A stretch of DNA of 64,000 nucleotides from Apostichopus japonicus. Taxonomy: Eukaryota; Echinodermata; Holothuroidea; Aspidochirotida; Stichopodidae. The DNA is taken from contig NC_092561.1 of assembly GCF_037975245.1 (NCBI RefSeq), forward strand, positions 2,082,501 through 2,146,500. Reading direction: 5' to 3'. This document shows positions 12,201-25,562 of the stretch, piece after piece (position 1 is the stretch's first letter; every line of letters starts with the position of its first letter). The translations under genes were made by a program, and so were the position numbers. The notes under the pieces are model-generated. The model worked only from the letters and a program-made list of their open reading frames with translations, was not told where the DNA came from and searched no databases.

Positions 12201-15200
12201 AAACTTGCAGCTGCTGCAGCTTTTCATTTTAACAAAATGAATAAAACAAATTCAGAGAACTTTCTCAAGGAAAGATGTGGCTTGAAAACTGTCTCCTGGA
12301 TAGCAGAAAGTTTGCCCATGGTACACATGCGGCCCGCACTTTGTCCACCTGTGCTGTACTGCCTGTACAGACATGTGCAGAATATAGGGTTGACTTGATG
12401 TGTGTGTGTGTGTCACATACGTAGCTGAGTTTGATCACACTATTGTGCATCACACACACCTCTGTTGGAATTGTTTTATCAATTTTGTTTCCGTTTAAGA
12501 AAAACCGCTTGAACTAGCTTAATCAGTTTACCTTTTTGACAACATTCAGCTTGTCTGGTGCATGATCAAACAGAGTATCGAAAGCATCTCTCTCTACGTA
12601 CGAAATAAGAAGTAAAAAGTCAGCCGTCATTCTCTGTAGTTACAAACTTACAAAATTTAGATTTAAGATTTAAGGGAAAACCAAACTAAAAAGGATCTTT
12701 CAGTGCTCTTGGGGGGTATTAGGGGGAATTAAAAAAGGGGTACTTCTTCTACCCTATGACAACCAAAAATCTATATCCTTTACTTTATAATATGAAAGGC
12801 TCCTCAAATCCCTCTTCTTAATTCCACTTTTCATAGGTCAAACCATATTTATGATTAGGGCAAACATTTATTTGCCCATCAAAGCTGAGAGCTTAAACAC
12901 TTTCTAAAGTTTTACATCTGCTGTCATTAAATACAAAGAAATGATAACATTTTGTTGACAATGTTGAAGTATGAAATAACAATTGTCAGCAACTTACCAA
13001 ATCTTCCTCCAACAGCCCTTTGAAGAAAAGAAAAGGAAAGCAGTTATAACAGCTGCATAGATGTCGAACACAAATAGCAAATCATGACTTTTGCTGATTT
13101 TACCACAACTGTTGGAAATTTGTTTTGAAGAACTTCACCTCAACATAGAGACGTTGTACCATCAAAGTTTATGCTCTAAACATCAAAGAAACAAATAACT
13201 TAGTTTTTTTCTCATTTGGACTGTACTGCTCAGGATTTTGTGACGCCACACTGAATAGGCTATTCCCTGAGTTTCACAAAACGAAGTCTTTCAAAGGATT
13301 ATGCCAATTTGGCTACTTACAACACAAAAGTGGTTAAAATTATTAAATTAAATTTCTGATGGCGGAATAGAATTCGCGTCAATTTTCTGCTTTGCTTAAA
13401 TTACTTACTCATTAGTTGCAGTTATTTGCACGGTGACTTTCTTGGCATGCAGCATTCCCTCTTGTTTCTGCAGAAGGTTATACCGAAAGAAAAGTTGCAT
13501 TAATCTGCAGCAACATTTAATGTTCTCTTTACTACTTTTTTTAAAGTAATAATATTATCAAAGATTAAAAAAAAAGAAAACTTGTGATACTAGTTGGTAC
13601 AAAATTTGATCTGGTCATCCAAAAACATTAGAAAATGAGATATTTTTTATATATTGGTAGGGAAGAATAACTAACAGATCTATTCCTAGAATAGAACAGC
13701 AAAAGTTCTGATTTTATTGTAGTGTGCATCCATCTAACCTTTGACCTCTGATGTGATGTTAGCATCAGAAGGTCATTGTTACAATCATAAAAAAATGCTA
13801 AAGAAGACCCAAAATGGTCACCTATGAGAACATATTACACTTTCTTCAAGACCCAAAGCGGGCATCTTTTTCACAAAAATGCTTTATCAATGGAGACGTC
13901 TCAATGTCTGACACACTGAGGGTTTTTACGGGCTATTTCGTTTCCATTTTACGCACTGTTTCGTCCCCACTTTTCATTCCCATGTTACGGACTATTTCAT
14001 TCCCATTTTACGGACTATTTCCTTCCATTTACCTGGATGTAAACTGCTTTAGCTTCCACATATTCTGGTATCCTGATCGGAGCTTTGAAATGAAACGCTA
14101 AAGCCACCAGGAGATGAAGAATGGCAATGAGATTCCTAGAATGAATACCTGGGAAAATAAAATTGCAAAAATGGTATGTAAAATCAGAATCTTGACTGGA
14201 AATTTGTAAAGGAAGAATTAAAGAGCAAAGAATTTATTGACAGGAACAACAAACATAGTGAAAAAAGAAGAACATTGATTCGCTGATTAGTTACAAAGAG
14301 GCAAATGAAGGCCAACAGCTGACTATGAAAGTAAATAAGATGCTACATTGTGCATATACATAGATACAGTCTTTCTTATCCACAGCGTCCTATCAAACAC
14401 TACCAACAAGTATAATTCTAGAGAGATAAACTACAGTCTTGAATAAAGTCTCAATAATCAACTGCCAAATGTCAAAGGGGACCAGATATAGTATTTCAAG
14501 ATGCAAGGAGGATCTGTTTTTGCCTTACTGGTATTTTGCCTTACTTGCATTTTCAAAGATGCAAGTTCTCTTGCTCACTTTGCCCCAATAAAAGGTGTTG
14601 TGTAAATCACTTTGAGATCTCCAAAGTGAACAGTGACTGCCACATGATTTACATGACTGAGCTTTCATATGATGTCATTGGGATAAAATATCAAGATTGA
14701 AAATTAAAAAAATTAAATTAAAAGTTGATGTACTCACTGTCCACACTCCATTTTAACTTTGTCCAACGTTGCATATTCATTTGTTGATTAACCATTTCCA
14801 AAACCCTTGTCAGTTTCTGCTTCTGGAAAACCTCCGACTGCATCACCTCCCTTACTTCCAGTTTCACACCGGACAATTTCTCTGAAAGAGATCAACGAAC
14901 CATGAAATGGACGATTCATCGAGAGGGGCCTTGGCTCCCTCTTCTGGAAAGGATTTTTTTTCTTGTTCTTGGAGATAAAAATAAGCTGCAAATATAGTTT
15001 CGCTCAATACAAGGCACATAGTCGACGCATTTAGCAGGCTGTTAAACCCCATGGGTGTACACACCTCTGCCTTCAACCTCTCACAAAAATTAATTGTTTC
15101 AAAAATTCATTGCATTTAGACCTGGGTGAGGATGCTCTCAGACAACCACCCCCCCCACCCACCCTGCATGGAGAGTTGGCTTCAATGATTTCAAGGCCAC

Positions 15201-17704
15201 ACTAACCCACCCATATAAACTCCTGGATTCAACGCTAGATTTCTTACCAACAAGATTTCCAAGAATTTGTCCATCATGAAGATCTTCTTCTAAATTTCTG
15301 ATAATGATCCGCTGCTCTTTGAGTTCTTCTGAGATCCATTCTTTCAATACCTGGAATAACGAGAAAAAAATATATAACAATATTACAATAACAGTTGGTG
15401 TGAAAAATTTGACAGATATGTGTCAAACGTCATGAATTCTGTTACATTAAAACTTAATGCATTCACCAAATCATGGGAACAATTTAGTATTCACATTTTG
15501 CATAGCAGCTTTGAGGCTTGTCCACTTTGCTTCCCATAAAACACTGAAAATTACATTTTTCCTGTGTGCAAACACGGCTCTCTCTCTATATATATATTTG
15601 TATAGCAATTTCCCCATTTTCCATAGAATTTTTCTGTAGAATACAAGATAAATTATTATCCCTGTAGTTAAAGGTGGAAATTGAGTACAAGTTTTCCTTT
15701 AAAGTTATTTCTGAAAGTTTTGTTCTAATTCATCGTCCAAATTATTATATGTTTTTGGTCTTACAATGATTTCCACATGGTACCTGGAGCAGCTGCCAAT
15801 CATCTTAATTGTATTATGATTAAAACAAAAATGTCAATCAAACATTCATATTTCATATCATAGTTTTGTTCATGCATATTCATTGTTTTCTTCAACTCAA
15901 CGAGTGATGTACCTGCATTAACTCTTTCAACTTCGCATCGTCTTTGGATTCAGATTCGATGAGGTAAATTTCTTCACCTTCCTCTGTCAAAATGAAAATG
16001 GAATTTGTTTAACAAAAATAACCTTTCTTGAAAACTCTGGAACTTTGTTTTGTTTTCTGTACCACTGTGAGCTAATGCTTAACTACAAATAGTTCAATAG
16101 CATATTTTGTTAAACCACCAGTAAATTTATCTACAGCAGGTGTAATGCCAATGCAGCTTGTTCAGTTTGCAGACAAGGTGGTTGGTGGAGGGGGGGGGGG
16201 GGGTGGAGGAGCTAAGATCATGCAACTAAACTGAACTAAAACTTCAGGTAAATTATGGACAAAAATTCAATCACTCTTGTGGGAAATGTCCAGATATTTT
16301 CCCTCTCAGTGACAATGCTGAAGTCCTTAGTCATTGTTGCTGTAATCAGATATATGCGTTGATATATACTTCTGAGTTTAAGTGTGAACTTTCTTCATTC
16401 AAAATGTTAAACTACTCTCTTCAGCCATATATTCTTTCTCCTTGTTCTCTTAATAATAGTTGTGCCGTTCAAATTCTGTTAAGTGCAATGGTTCATTTTC
16501 CACACTTGGAATACACACCACACTGAAAGGAATCAGTGAAATGAATCACTAACAATTTCAAAATAAACAAAAGATGAAAATACTCATTAAAATAACAGTT
16601 AATTTGTAAGAAGATTAAACAATAAAAGTAAAACTAACCTAAATTAATATCAAGCTGGTCTACTATATCCACAGGGCTTCCAGGAGAATCAATGGCATGA
16701 ATGCCCTCAAGATTTAAGTCATCCACTGGGAGAAAAATAAGGAACATTTGAAGAAAATACATTAAGAATTAAATAAAGTAATTTTATTCTACAAAATTAT
16801 GGTCTACTTTGGGAAATTTTCGGATTTCACCATGGCAATGCAACATTAGTCCCAGTAATAATTTTCTCAGAGTGCTCTGATATAGTATGTTTTAGTCTTG
16901 CATTACTCCATAAGAACCAAATTCCTATCTTATTAGTGGTTGAGCACATGGAATTTCATATGCATTCCACACATTAACATAGACTGCTCTATGATACGAA
17001 CTAAACTACGCAATGACATTAGTGAAGAAGATACTTCTATGGAAATTGCCCAAAGTTTCATAAGATTTTAGTAAAAACGTGTAAAACACCTCTGTATGTG
17101 TAGGTTCAACATTGCGGTTCAACATTTGGGAAATTTCTTACACAAGGAGAAATAATTGGGCGTTTCATCGTATCATTATTCATCAACAATGCTAGGCCTA
17201 TCATCATGCAATATTGCAAGGTTCTGTGTATAGGATAAGGGAATGACAAACATCTTTACTTCTGCATAACATATTGCTTGTTCTTGCATAGCATTTTGCT
17301 ATGAATTACTATAAAATAATTTCCTGCAACGATAATTTTGCAGTGCACGGTTACACAAGAGCCTATTGAATTGGCTTAGAAAATATGGTATGCCATGTAT
17401 GTGCATCCGCTCCTCGTAACACTACAGTATAGGCCAACACCTACATACATATATATACTAAGATTAGCCGGTGGATGACTATTGATACACTCAGTGTAGT
17501 ACTAGTATATGCATGTACACACGACACCAATATTTAATATTTTCTTTTTCATCTCTACTTCGAAGACCCAGCGATTAGTAAAACTTGCTACTCACAGTCT
17601 TGACTGTCTTTCTTCTTTTTCCTGCCAAGTGTCGTCACTTTTTCAATAAACGACTTTTCCTTGGTTGGAGAGCCAGGCTCTTTTTTGGGTGTTGTCGATG
17701 ACAT
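9262..17704 (-). CDS. parv (parvin family): Parvin, focal-adhesion CH-domain protein (13 exons, complete)
   Basis: Parvins are the P of the ILK-PINCH-parvin complex, which ties integrins to actin at cell adhesions. Exons in order: 17704-17596, 16725-16639, 15983-15913, 15350-15248, 14881-14738, 14148-14033, 13467-13409, 13017-12998, 12593-12532, 11644-11576, 10937-10836, 10416-10344, 9347-9262. All junctions are GT-AG and phases agree, giving 1101 nt and 366 aa; human parvins are close to this length. Residues 1-40 are a basic Ser/Pro tail ending GRKKKKDSQD. CH1 (about 88-195) contains LKEWISEELKEQRII, DLHDGQIL and LIAILHLLVALAFHFKAP. CH2 (about 255-362), the ILK- and paxillin-binding domain in known parvins, contains ERDAFDTLFDHAPDKLN, LLMGLLEGYFVPLH and FAFELMEDAG and ends LKSVLRTIYNLFLKHK. 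The start codon is the only ATG giving the basic parvin-like N-terminus. The single gene cannot be assigned to one vertebrate paralogue. Confidence 0.95.
11404..11442 (-). repeat. Structured repeat-like motif in parvin intron 10
   Basis: Read on the minus strand, an outer GCCT/AGGC pair encloses CTGAAGA, an inner stem GATCCT-gct-AGGTTC and GAAACGTC. Phrases of this type (CTGAAGAAG ... GAAACGTC) are familiar as tails of dispersed retroelement copies in animals. No coding retroelement sequence accompanies it here, so the family is not assigned. Confidence 0.3.
13915..14032. repeat. Short degenerate tandem repeat abutting parvin exon 6 donor
   Basis: About four imperfect units of 25-30 bp of the form TTACGGACTATTTCATTCCC. 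The last unit runs into the exon 6 splice donor at 14032, and each unit has a GTAAAATGG-like stretch on the minus strand that resembles the true donor GTAAATGG. Confidence 0.6.
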
Positions 17705-18783
17705 TCTTTTCCCTCACGTAAGTTCAAAACATTCACACACCACAGTACGTACATTTACAGATAACAATTTGTTTAGAGTTTTCCATTCAGCCGTTTCTAT
17801 TGTTGTGACAGCAGTATTTGTTGCGCAATCACAAGTGTCCATGTGCCTCTTCTATAAATTATTGTGCAGAAGCAAAGAAGCCAAAAACAAACTGGTTAAC
17901 CTACTTTCGTTACTTTTATGAAGTTTGGTAAACGGCCAGATTTCTGTTAAAGCGGTGGACACTATACGATTTGTAATACGATAGTACTATTGGCATTAAA
18001 AGGACTAAAGCGTAAGTTGGACAAACTGGGAATGGATTTTGTTGTGGCTAGCCTACCAGTACTAGTATTACTAGCCTAATGCATTAAGAGTACAACTGTT
18101 TCTGCCACTGACGTGGTATAAACTATGGGCTGACAAAGCTGTTATTTGTTAAATAGTCTAATACAATATATTGCTAGTGTAGTCCTAGTGCATATCTGTA
18201 TAAAGGGAAAGTCGGCAATCTCGGGACCTAGCAACAACAAAAAAACAAAAAACGTAGCATAGGCTTCGACTCAAGTATAACTGATACACATCATCATGCA
18301 TAAAATAATTTGTTGAAACTCACTCTATAATTAAGTCATCAGCACATATTGTTTGAACAGCTGTATCAAAGCATTAACATGTCCAATTAATCGAATCTGA
18401 TTTTCTCAAATCAAACATGTCATTCAACATTTCATCCACAAAGATCTGATTGACCAATGAAATCTTTTACTTTTAGTGTTCATTTACACACATGGAATTT
18501 GGTTGATTATTCAAATTATCTTTAGGACTAATGCTGTTGTATGTTAGTAGTGTTAATTAAGTTCATGTATAGCCCATGATAACCTATTAGAATGCTAGCC
18601 TTGCAAGAGTTTGGATCATTAGGTGTTGACAAGTTATTATAAGGATACTGAAATTTCAAAGAATTGTAAAAGAAACTTTCATCAAAGAGGAGTCACATTA
18701 GACCAATGGCCTAGGTTAAACCTAAGTTATGCCTTGATATAATTTCCACATTTTTAAAATTTATATATTATAGTGTCTGAAAG
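17705..18783. promoter_or_regulatory. Shared divergent promoter region of parvin and PWP1
   Basis: The 1079 bp between the two start codons must hold the 5' UTRs and promoters of both genes, transcribed away from each other. No TATA box, CpG island or noncoding exon could be fixed by eye. The sequence is AT-rich throughout, and transcription starts are not known. Confidence 0.5.
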
Positions 18784-21700
18784 ATGTCCAATAGCAGTGT
18801 TATAACTTGTGTAGCTTGGATCAGGAAGGGAGAAGCAACTTCACTTCCAAAATACGTAAGTATGATTTATTGTTGTATGAATGATACCAAAACACTGTAA
18901 CAGTTTAGCAAACAAGTGACATATCTAGGTCAGAGCAATATTAAAATAAGCTATGTAATTAATATTCAATATAAAACTTTTCCTTTCGTTATCTCGATCT
19001 CTTTCTAATTGCCAGGAATTACAAGATGTTTGACGTACTTACATTTGTCTGACTAGGAAATACATTGTTTCAGCTGGATAATGTTTCTGACACTCCAGTG
19101 TGTAAATTGTAATATGATTATTCATCAGGTACCTGTTTTGGAAATGCAAAGTGAGAACACAAGCTCATTTCATGACCTTCACCACATAACCATCTAATCA
19201 GATGTTTTAGTGTTTTACCTTTTTTGACGTCCCTCTGGATCCTCAAGTTAGAAGACATACATTTGCTTTGTAGAATAAATAAAAATCTCCACTTTTTTAA
19301 GTTACTGTGAGGTATTCATGGTGTCCTAAGGTAACCCAAGGGCTTTTTTATAGTTTGATATCACTATACATATGTGTTTAACTTTCCTCGGTTTTACTGC
19401 ATTTCATATCGTCAAATTGTTAAATTACAACAGCAGTATCTTATTTTGCATAGCTAAGTTGTACATGGAAGAAGTGAAGTGTTGGTTTGTGAGCACGATT
19501 ATCTACAAGGCAAGGAACTCTTGAACATTTCACTGTTCGTCGACATTAATGTCATTCTAATCTACTTTCGCTAGGCTTTGAAGGAAGATGAATTGAAAGA
19601 TATGGAAAGCAGACTTGTGGCAAGTCTGGAAGAGGATGACAAGAAACAGTGGTCTTCAGACAGCGATGATTCTGAATCGGATGACGAGATTCCGCTGAAA
19701 AAGAAGAAAACCACAGAGAAAGTTGAACTCCAGCAGATAGATCCTCTAGAGGAGAGCTTGGAGGGGTTGGAGAAATTTAACTTAGAGAATTATGACAATG
19801 AAGATGGAGAAGAAGATGACATTGCTGGGGGTAACGATTTTTATTACATCATCCCATGACTACCATGATGTTGTTTTTTGGTCTTGTTCACTAGGAGAAC
19901 TGACTGACTTTAATTGATCACTGCGGTTGATTACTTACCAGCCACATCTGTTAAGTACAAACCACAAGAATCAGTCCCATCTCTGTCTACTTGAAATTAT
20001 TCCAAAATCTTACTTAGGCTGTAAAGGGGTAAAATATGTTGTGATATTATTTATCTTTCTTATTTAATATTTTCGTAATATGGAGGGTAAACGTGAAAAG
20101 CATTTTACGACTGTTTAATCTCTTTCAACTTAAATTACCTTTATAACCCATAGCTCTATGGTTTTTATTGATTAATTTATCAATAAATGTTGACATTTTA
20201 TCTGACTAGGTTACAGAGACTTGGCATCTTTAGCTGTGTTCTCCAACAACAAAGAAGATCCATACATGACAAAAGTCACAGATGAGGTACGTGTCTGAAT
20301 GGAAGATGAAATAGAAAAGAAAAAGTGATAGTCGTAACAGTAGGAAGAATGCTGAAGCAATTGAGTGGTTAAATCAAGGCTTGGAAGAGTTATTGTAAAG
20401 AGGAAAGCATTGAGGTGGATAGATGAAGTCTGTAGAAGTAAATAAGGAAATCAAAGCTTTTAAAGTTGATGTTGATAAGGTAATGGGGTTGTACAAGGGT
20501 TGTATAGAGGAATCATAAGATTGGTGGTCAGAGCAAGTGCAGGAAGGGTCGGAGAAATAATAGAGCTTGAATTATACGTAACAAAATTGTTGCATTGGTG
20601 GTAGTTAGTTTTGAAAGTAACATACATTCTCAGGGTACTTAACAGCTGATGTGATGTTAATGCAACATGCTGTTTTGTTTGTGTCTGCATGGGAGGGACT
20701 GTTATTTGCCAAACACAGCACGCTCACTTTAAAGTTCATCTTTGTTTCTCCGAATATGTCGAGAAAGTCAAATAGTTGTCGCTTCTGATAAAATATCAAC
20801 AAACACTGTACATTGCCACCGGCATTCTCCCTTCCTGGGGTTTATTATTGTGTGTTTCAATTACATTTGTCAAAGTCTAGGAATATGCAGAAGAAGGCTC
20901 AGAAACTCAAACAAAAAAGAGAAGGTTCTTAATAGTCAGGTTTGGTCAATTTTTTTAGCAATCTAATATTGGAGGTCAATAAGGACGATCATTCTTCAGG
21001 TACAGATGTTGGTTTATGATTTTGTCTCTTGATTGAAACAGGAGGACAAAGATGAAGAAGATGACTTTGAATTGAGACCTGATGATAACTTGATTATAGT
21101 CGGAAGGACAGAAGAGGATGGCGCCATCTTGGAAGTCTATGGTAAGTCTGGTTGTTATGGTAACAGCAGTAGACAGAGATTTAACTGAAAGTTTAGTTTG
21201 TTTGTTTGTAATGAACAGTTTGGAGGGACCTTTTTTCTCCAGTCAGATCAAGATGGGAAGAGAACAGATTTGCACAGTCTGTCCTATGCTTTATTTGTTA
21301 GTGCTTTCCTTGCCTACTTTCCTCTTTCATTTCTGATAGTTTTGAGACCTGATTCAACCGTTATCATTAAATAAGGAGAATGACTGTAAGAAGGAATGTG
21401 TGGAGTGGATGGATTGAGAGATAGATTTGAAGTTAAGAAAGTGCAGTTGATTTAATAATTATCAACTTTTTTTCAGACATATTCGAACTGGTACCAAATT
21501 TATTGTTTTGATACCTTGACAACAAAATGGTCAGATAACCGTGTCCACTGTTTCTAATCATTTAACCTCATTTAGTGAGACATTTAACTAACTAACCTGA
21601 CTGCTGGCGCTCACTCAATGCCCGTCCATAATGATAAGAAGCTGTAGAGGTGGTTAACTCGAAAACATTCAGATCTTATAGGAAATCAAGTGAATTTTTT

Positions 21701-24700
21701 CTAACCTGTGTCGTATATTTTCAGTGTTTAACGAAGAAGAAGATTCCTTGTATGTCCACCACGATCTCCTACTGCCATCATTTCCCCTGGCATTGGAGCC
21801 TGTGAAACCACATACGACCGGAAAAAGTACGAAGAACGTTCATTTCGTATTCTTTAATTTAATCTCAAAAGTTGTTAAAAAAGTCTAGAGATGTCTCTGA
21901 TTTGCTAATGATTTTTATTTTGTCAAGTGCAGGAGCTTCTTAAGTATTTCTACAAATTGTTGAAACTCCTTTTCTGCTCTATTCCTTTTTTTGCTGCCTT
22001 GCAAGATGTGACCATGTCGAGGGAATGTTTTAAACATTTCTTCATGCCTGTCATAACTTTACTTGTCGTTACGGTAGACCTGGCTATTCCTTATTTATTC
22101 CATATTGTTTCAACAGCTGCTCTGCATTTACTGTTGTTGTTTGTTGCTTGTTGTTGTTGGTTTTTTATGCAAAGAAAGAAGAGGAAAGATGGATCTCATA
22201 TGCATTCTTAAGGTGTATTTAACATTTGGTTCTGTTATGTATTGTTTTGTTTTGTGTCTTCTAATTGAGGAAGGTGAATCTGGTCAATTAATCAATTGAT
22301 CAATTAATCATATCTACTTGGAAACTTTGATTTTTTTTCAACAGAAATTTGATAGCCTAACTTGTTATATGAAAGGGTGAATTGTCTCCTGTGCATCTTC
22401 ATTCATTATTATTATTATTATTTTTTTCTCGATAATAATGAAACTCAGATAATTACGTTGCCGTTGGTTACTTCACTCCAAACATTGATATTTGGGATTT
22501 AAACGTCGTGGATAGTTTAGAGCCTGCTTTCTCTCTGGGACAGAAGAAGAAGATGAAGAAGAAATCAAAGGTGACTCATTCATTACAAAGATTTGTTAAA
22601 GAAAAGTTTTTTTTAGATTGTCAGTTTTTCAGAAAATTTCAAAAATTGCTAGAATACTGTACTTTCTCTCAACATTGAGAATTTTAAGCTGTTATCATAC
22701 GTTTGTACCCTGGAGAATTCTTGTGGCTTTTAGCATTTGCCCGAAAGATGCTTAGAAAGTAAAAATTAGTGAAACATTTAAAGGACTTTCCTCTCTATTC
22801 TAAAGGAAGTTTGCTTGGCAAGAAAGAATACGTTTGTTGGGTAAGGACCTCCAAAAATTATTTTTTAAAGACCTTGAGCAATTTTAGAGGTGATACTGAA
22901 AATATTTAAAAAATAATAATTAAATAAACATTTAAAGTTTCTTATCAAAATAATTTTCTCTTTTACAGAAAGTCAAGAGTAAACCAACGGAGGGTCATAC
23001 TGATGCTGTGTTAGATCTGTCTTGGAACCACAACGTCTGCAATATCCTGGCCAGTTCGTCCGCAGATAATTCTGTTGCATTGTGGGACATGGAATCGCAG
23101 AAAATGCTTTCATCATTAACACATCACACTGACAAGGTTAGAGAGCGTTTGATGTAGTAAATGATCTTAGAGCTACTGAAATTTTTGTGATCCATTGTCA
23201 ACCATGCATTCTGTGAAAATACTTTTAACGTGTTTTATCGGAATCATATGATGTAATGATATGAATTTTGTCCATTTTAACCAGGTCCTTTTTTTTTATG
23301 AACTGGTCATAGGGATGTTGATGACATGGCAAGAAATGTTACATTGCAAATGCAACTAGCTACATGAAAGGGTTCACTAACAAGATTTATGATATTTTGG
23401 TCTTAAATTTCTCTCAGTTTAACAACAGATTTTCTTGGTCATGCATTCTAGTCTTGAAAGAGGCTTTTTATGATTTACATTTCGTGGATCCAAATTTAAG
23501 GAGAAATATTCATTATTATTACCCTTCTTCTGTTGTTTTTAGGCCCAGTGCGTTGAGTGGCATCCGTTTGAAGGCCAGTGTCTTTTAACCGGAGGCTGTG
23601 ACGGGTATGTAAATTAAACTTTTCCCCTAAAAAATGTTGTAGTTGCACATTTTTGCGTTGTTTGTTCTTCTAGCAAACCCTCTTTGAGTTACAGAACTAC
23701 ATAAGAGTTTCGGACCCCTCACTTTGGTTTTGCGATATATCTTCATAGATATTGGTTTTGCGTGGTTTTAAGTGTTTTTTATACCCACATGAAGGAATTA
23801 ACTGTTCGTTCATGAATAATTTGCTGGAGTAGGATTCACAATGTAAATCCATCTCCTCAGCCGTGTCACAGACTTGTGGCAAGTCCAGACTAACATAGAC
23901 TCTTTGGTAATATGTATTTTGTTCTCTCTGTACAGTTTAGTTGCTGCCGTAGATTGTCAGTCCTCGAAGCATCCAGCCACAACCTGGCAGATTGATGGCG
24001 AAGTAGAGAAGATTATCTGGAATCACTTTAGTCCGCATCAGTTCTATGTAAGTGTTAAGACATCGAAATGACAAGAAACGATTTATTTCCTGTAATGGAT
24101 TATTCTGGAATCATGTGACCATTACACCCCACTAGAACAAAGATTAGAGTATATTAACCTTGTGTGATGTAAACCATGCTGTGTGGTTTATACTCTCACT
24201 AAATTAAGTTACATAAATATCATGCAACACTGGAACATAATTGTCATATGTATCATCTACATTTCGTTTCAGACTTGTGCCATTCCAAGAAAAATGGTTT
24301 CATTTACAATATCAGTGATGATTTAGCTGGACTTTTATTCTAAAAACTGACCTCTGATATGATGATTTTTTTTTCAAATTCTGAGGACTATTTGTGATTT
24401 TTTCTTTCTTTCTTTCTTTCTTTTTTTGCAAACAGGTCAGCTCAGATAAAGGGTTTGTTCAAGGGTTTGATCTTCGGACAGACAAACCTCTCTTCACACT
24501 GAAAGCGCACGAAGATGCAGTAACTTGCATGAGTATGAGCCATTACTTAGAGGGCGCCCTTGCCACAGTTTCTGCAGACCATACTTGCAAACTTTGGAGG
24601 ATACAGGTAAATCACACTCTACTGATTTATTCATGACGGTAGATTTTGTCAGGGAAATTTAAATACAATAGTTACTTCTGTGTGTGGTATACAGCTGTGA

Positions 24701-25562
24701 TTTTGAAAAATGCTCAGTTGAAGCAACTGGTTGCAATTTCCTTGCATATTCCATTTGATAGCCAATCTGCAAAAGTAAAGTTCTTCTAACTAGCACTATG
24801 GATTTGAGGGTTGCCATGCCTACAAAGGTGTTGTAATATAAGTTTGATGCTCTATATAATTCACAGGACAACAAGCCGTCACTCCTGGTAACCAAGGAGC
24901 CCAAGATGGGTATCATTCATTGTTCTGCCTTTTGTCCTGACAACCCTAGTCTGCTAGCTCTCGGAGGTGGCAGGGATAGTCTCAGAACCTTTAACTTTCA
25001 AGATGATTATGGTAAGTGGATAACCAACATTAAGGAGGAGGCAAAAAAATTGCATTCTCCATTCCTTTATTCCGGAGAGGAAAGTGTGAAAGAAGGGGCA
25101 TTAATGGGACATATAATGTGTTGTTAATAGTTTAGTATTTATTGGAAGTGATTGTTTGGCAGAAGGTAGGAGTAGCTAGTGTCCGGGGGGGGGGGGGGGG
25201 GCTTGGAGGGGCAGAGCTACCTCCCAAGAAACATTAAAATGTCTCTCAGGTGATGTTACTATGTTAAAATCTCTCTCATGTGATGTTACAGGGTTACTTG
25301 TGTTCTTACCACATTTCCAGGACAATAAACAGGTCCTATCCCTTCCAGAAATTTGAATTTGATCTCTTTAACAATTACATCAACGTTATGTAAAGAAAAA
25401 CTTTCATTTTACGTGTTACATTCAGTCTCCCTCCATACACAGTAGACTATATGTGCACACTTGCTTGTGTTTTTTTCAGGTCAGGCTTTTAAGAAGCAGG
25501 AGCATTTTGCAGCAAAGTTCGTGAAAGGTTTGGATGAAGACAGCTCTTCAGAAGATGGATGA
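18784..25562 (+). CDS. pwp1: PWP1, periodic tryptophan protein 1 homologue (12 exons, complete)
   Basis: PWP1 is a nucleolar/nuclear WD40 protein that promotes rRNA gene transcription and ribosome production, with a reported link to histone H4K20 methylation. Exons: 18784-18855, 19575-19830, 20210-20286, 21042-21141, 21725-21826, 22449-22570, 22969-23136, 23543-23604, 23936-24047, 24436-24606, 24867-25011, 25480-25562. All junctions are GT-AG and in phase, giving 1470 nt and 489 aa (human about 501). The family N-terminus [13 protein letters not shown] is present. An acidic region covers about 25-165 and a basic KKKMKKKSK patch follows at about 235-243. WD repeats cover the rest: [65 protein letters not shown] and [14 protein letters not shown]. 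The C-terminus is short and acidic (DEDSSSEDG). The start is fixed by the conserved first residues. Confidence 0.96.
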
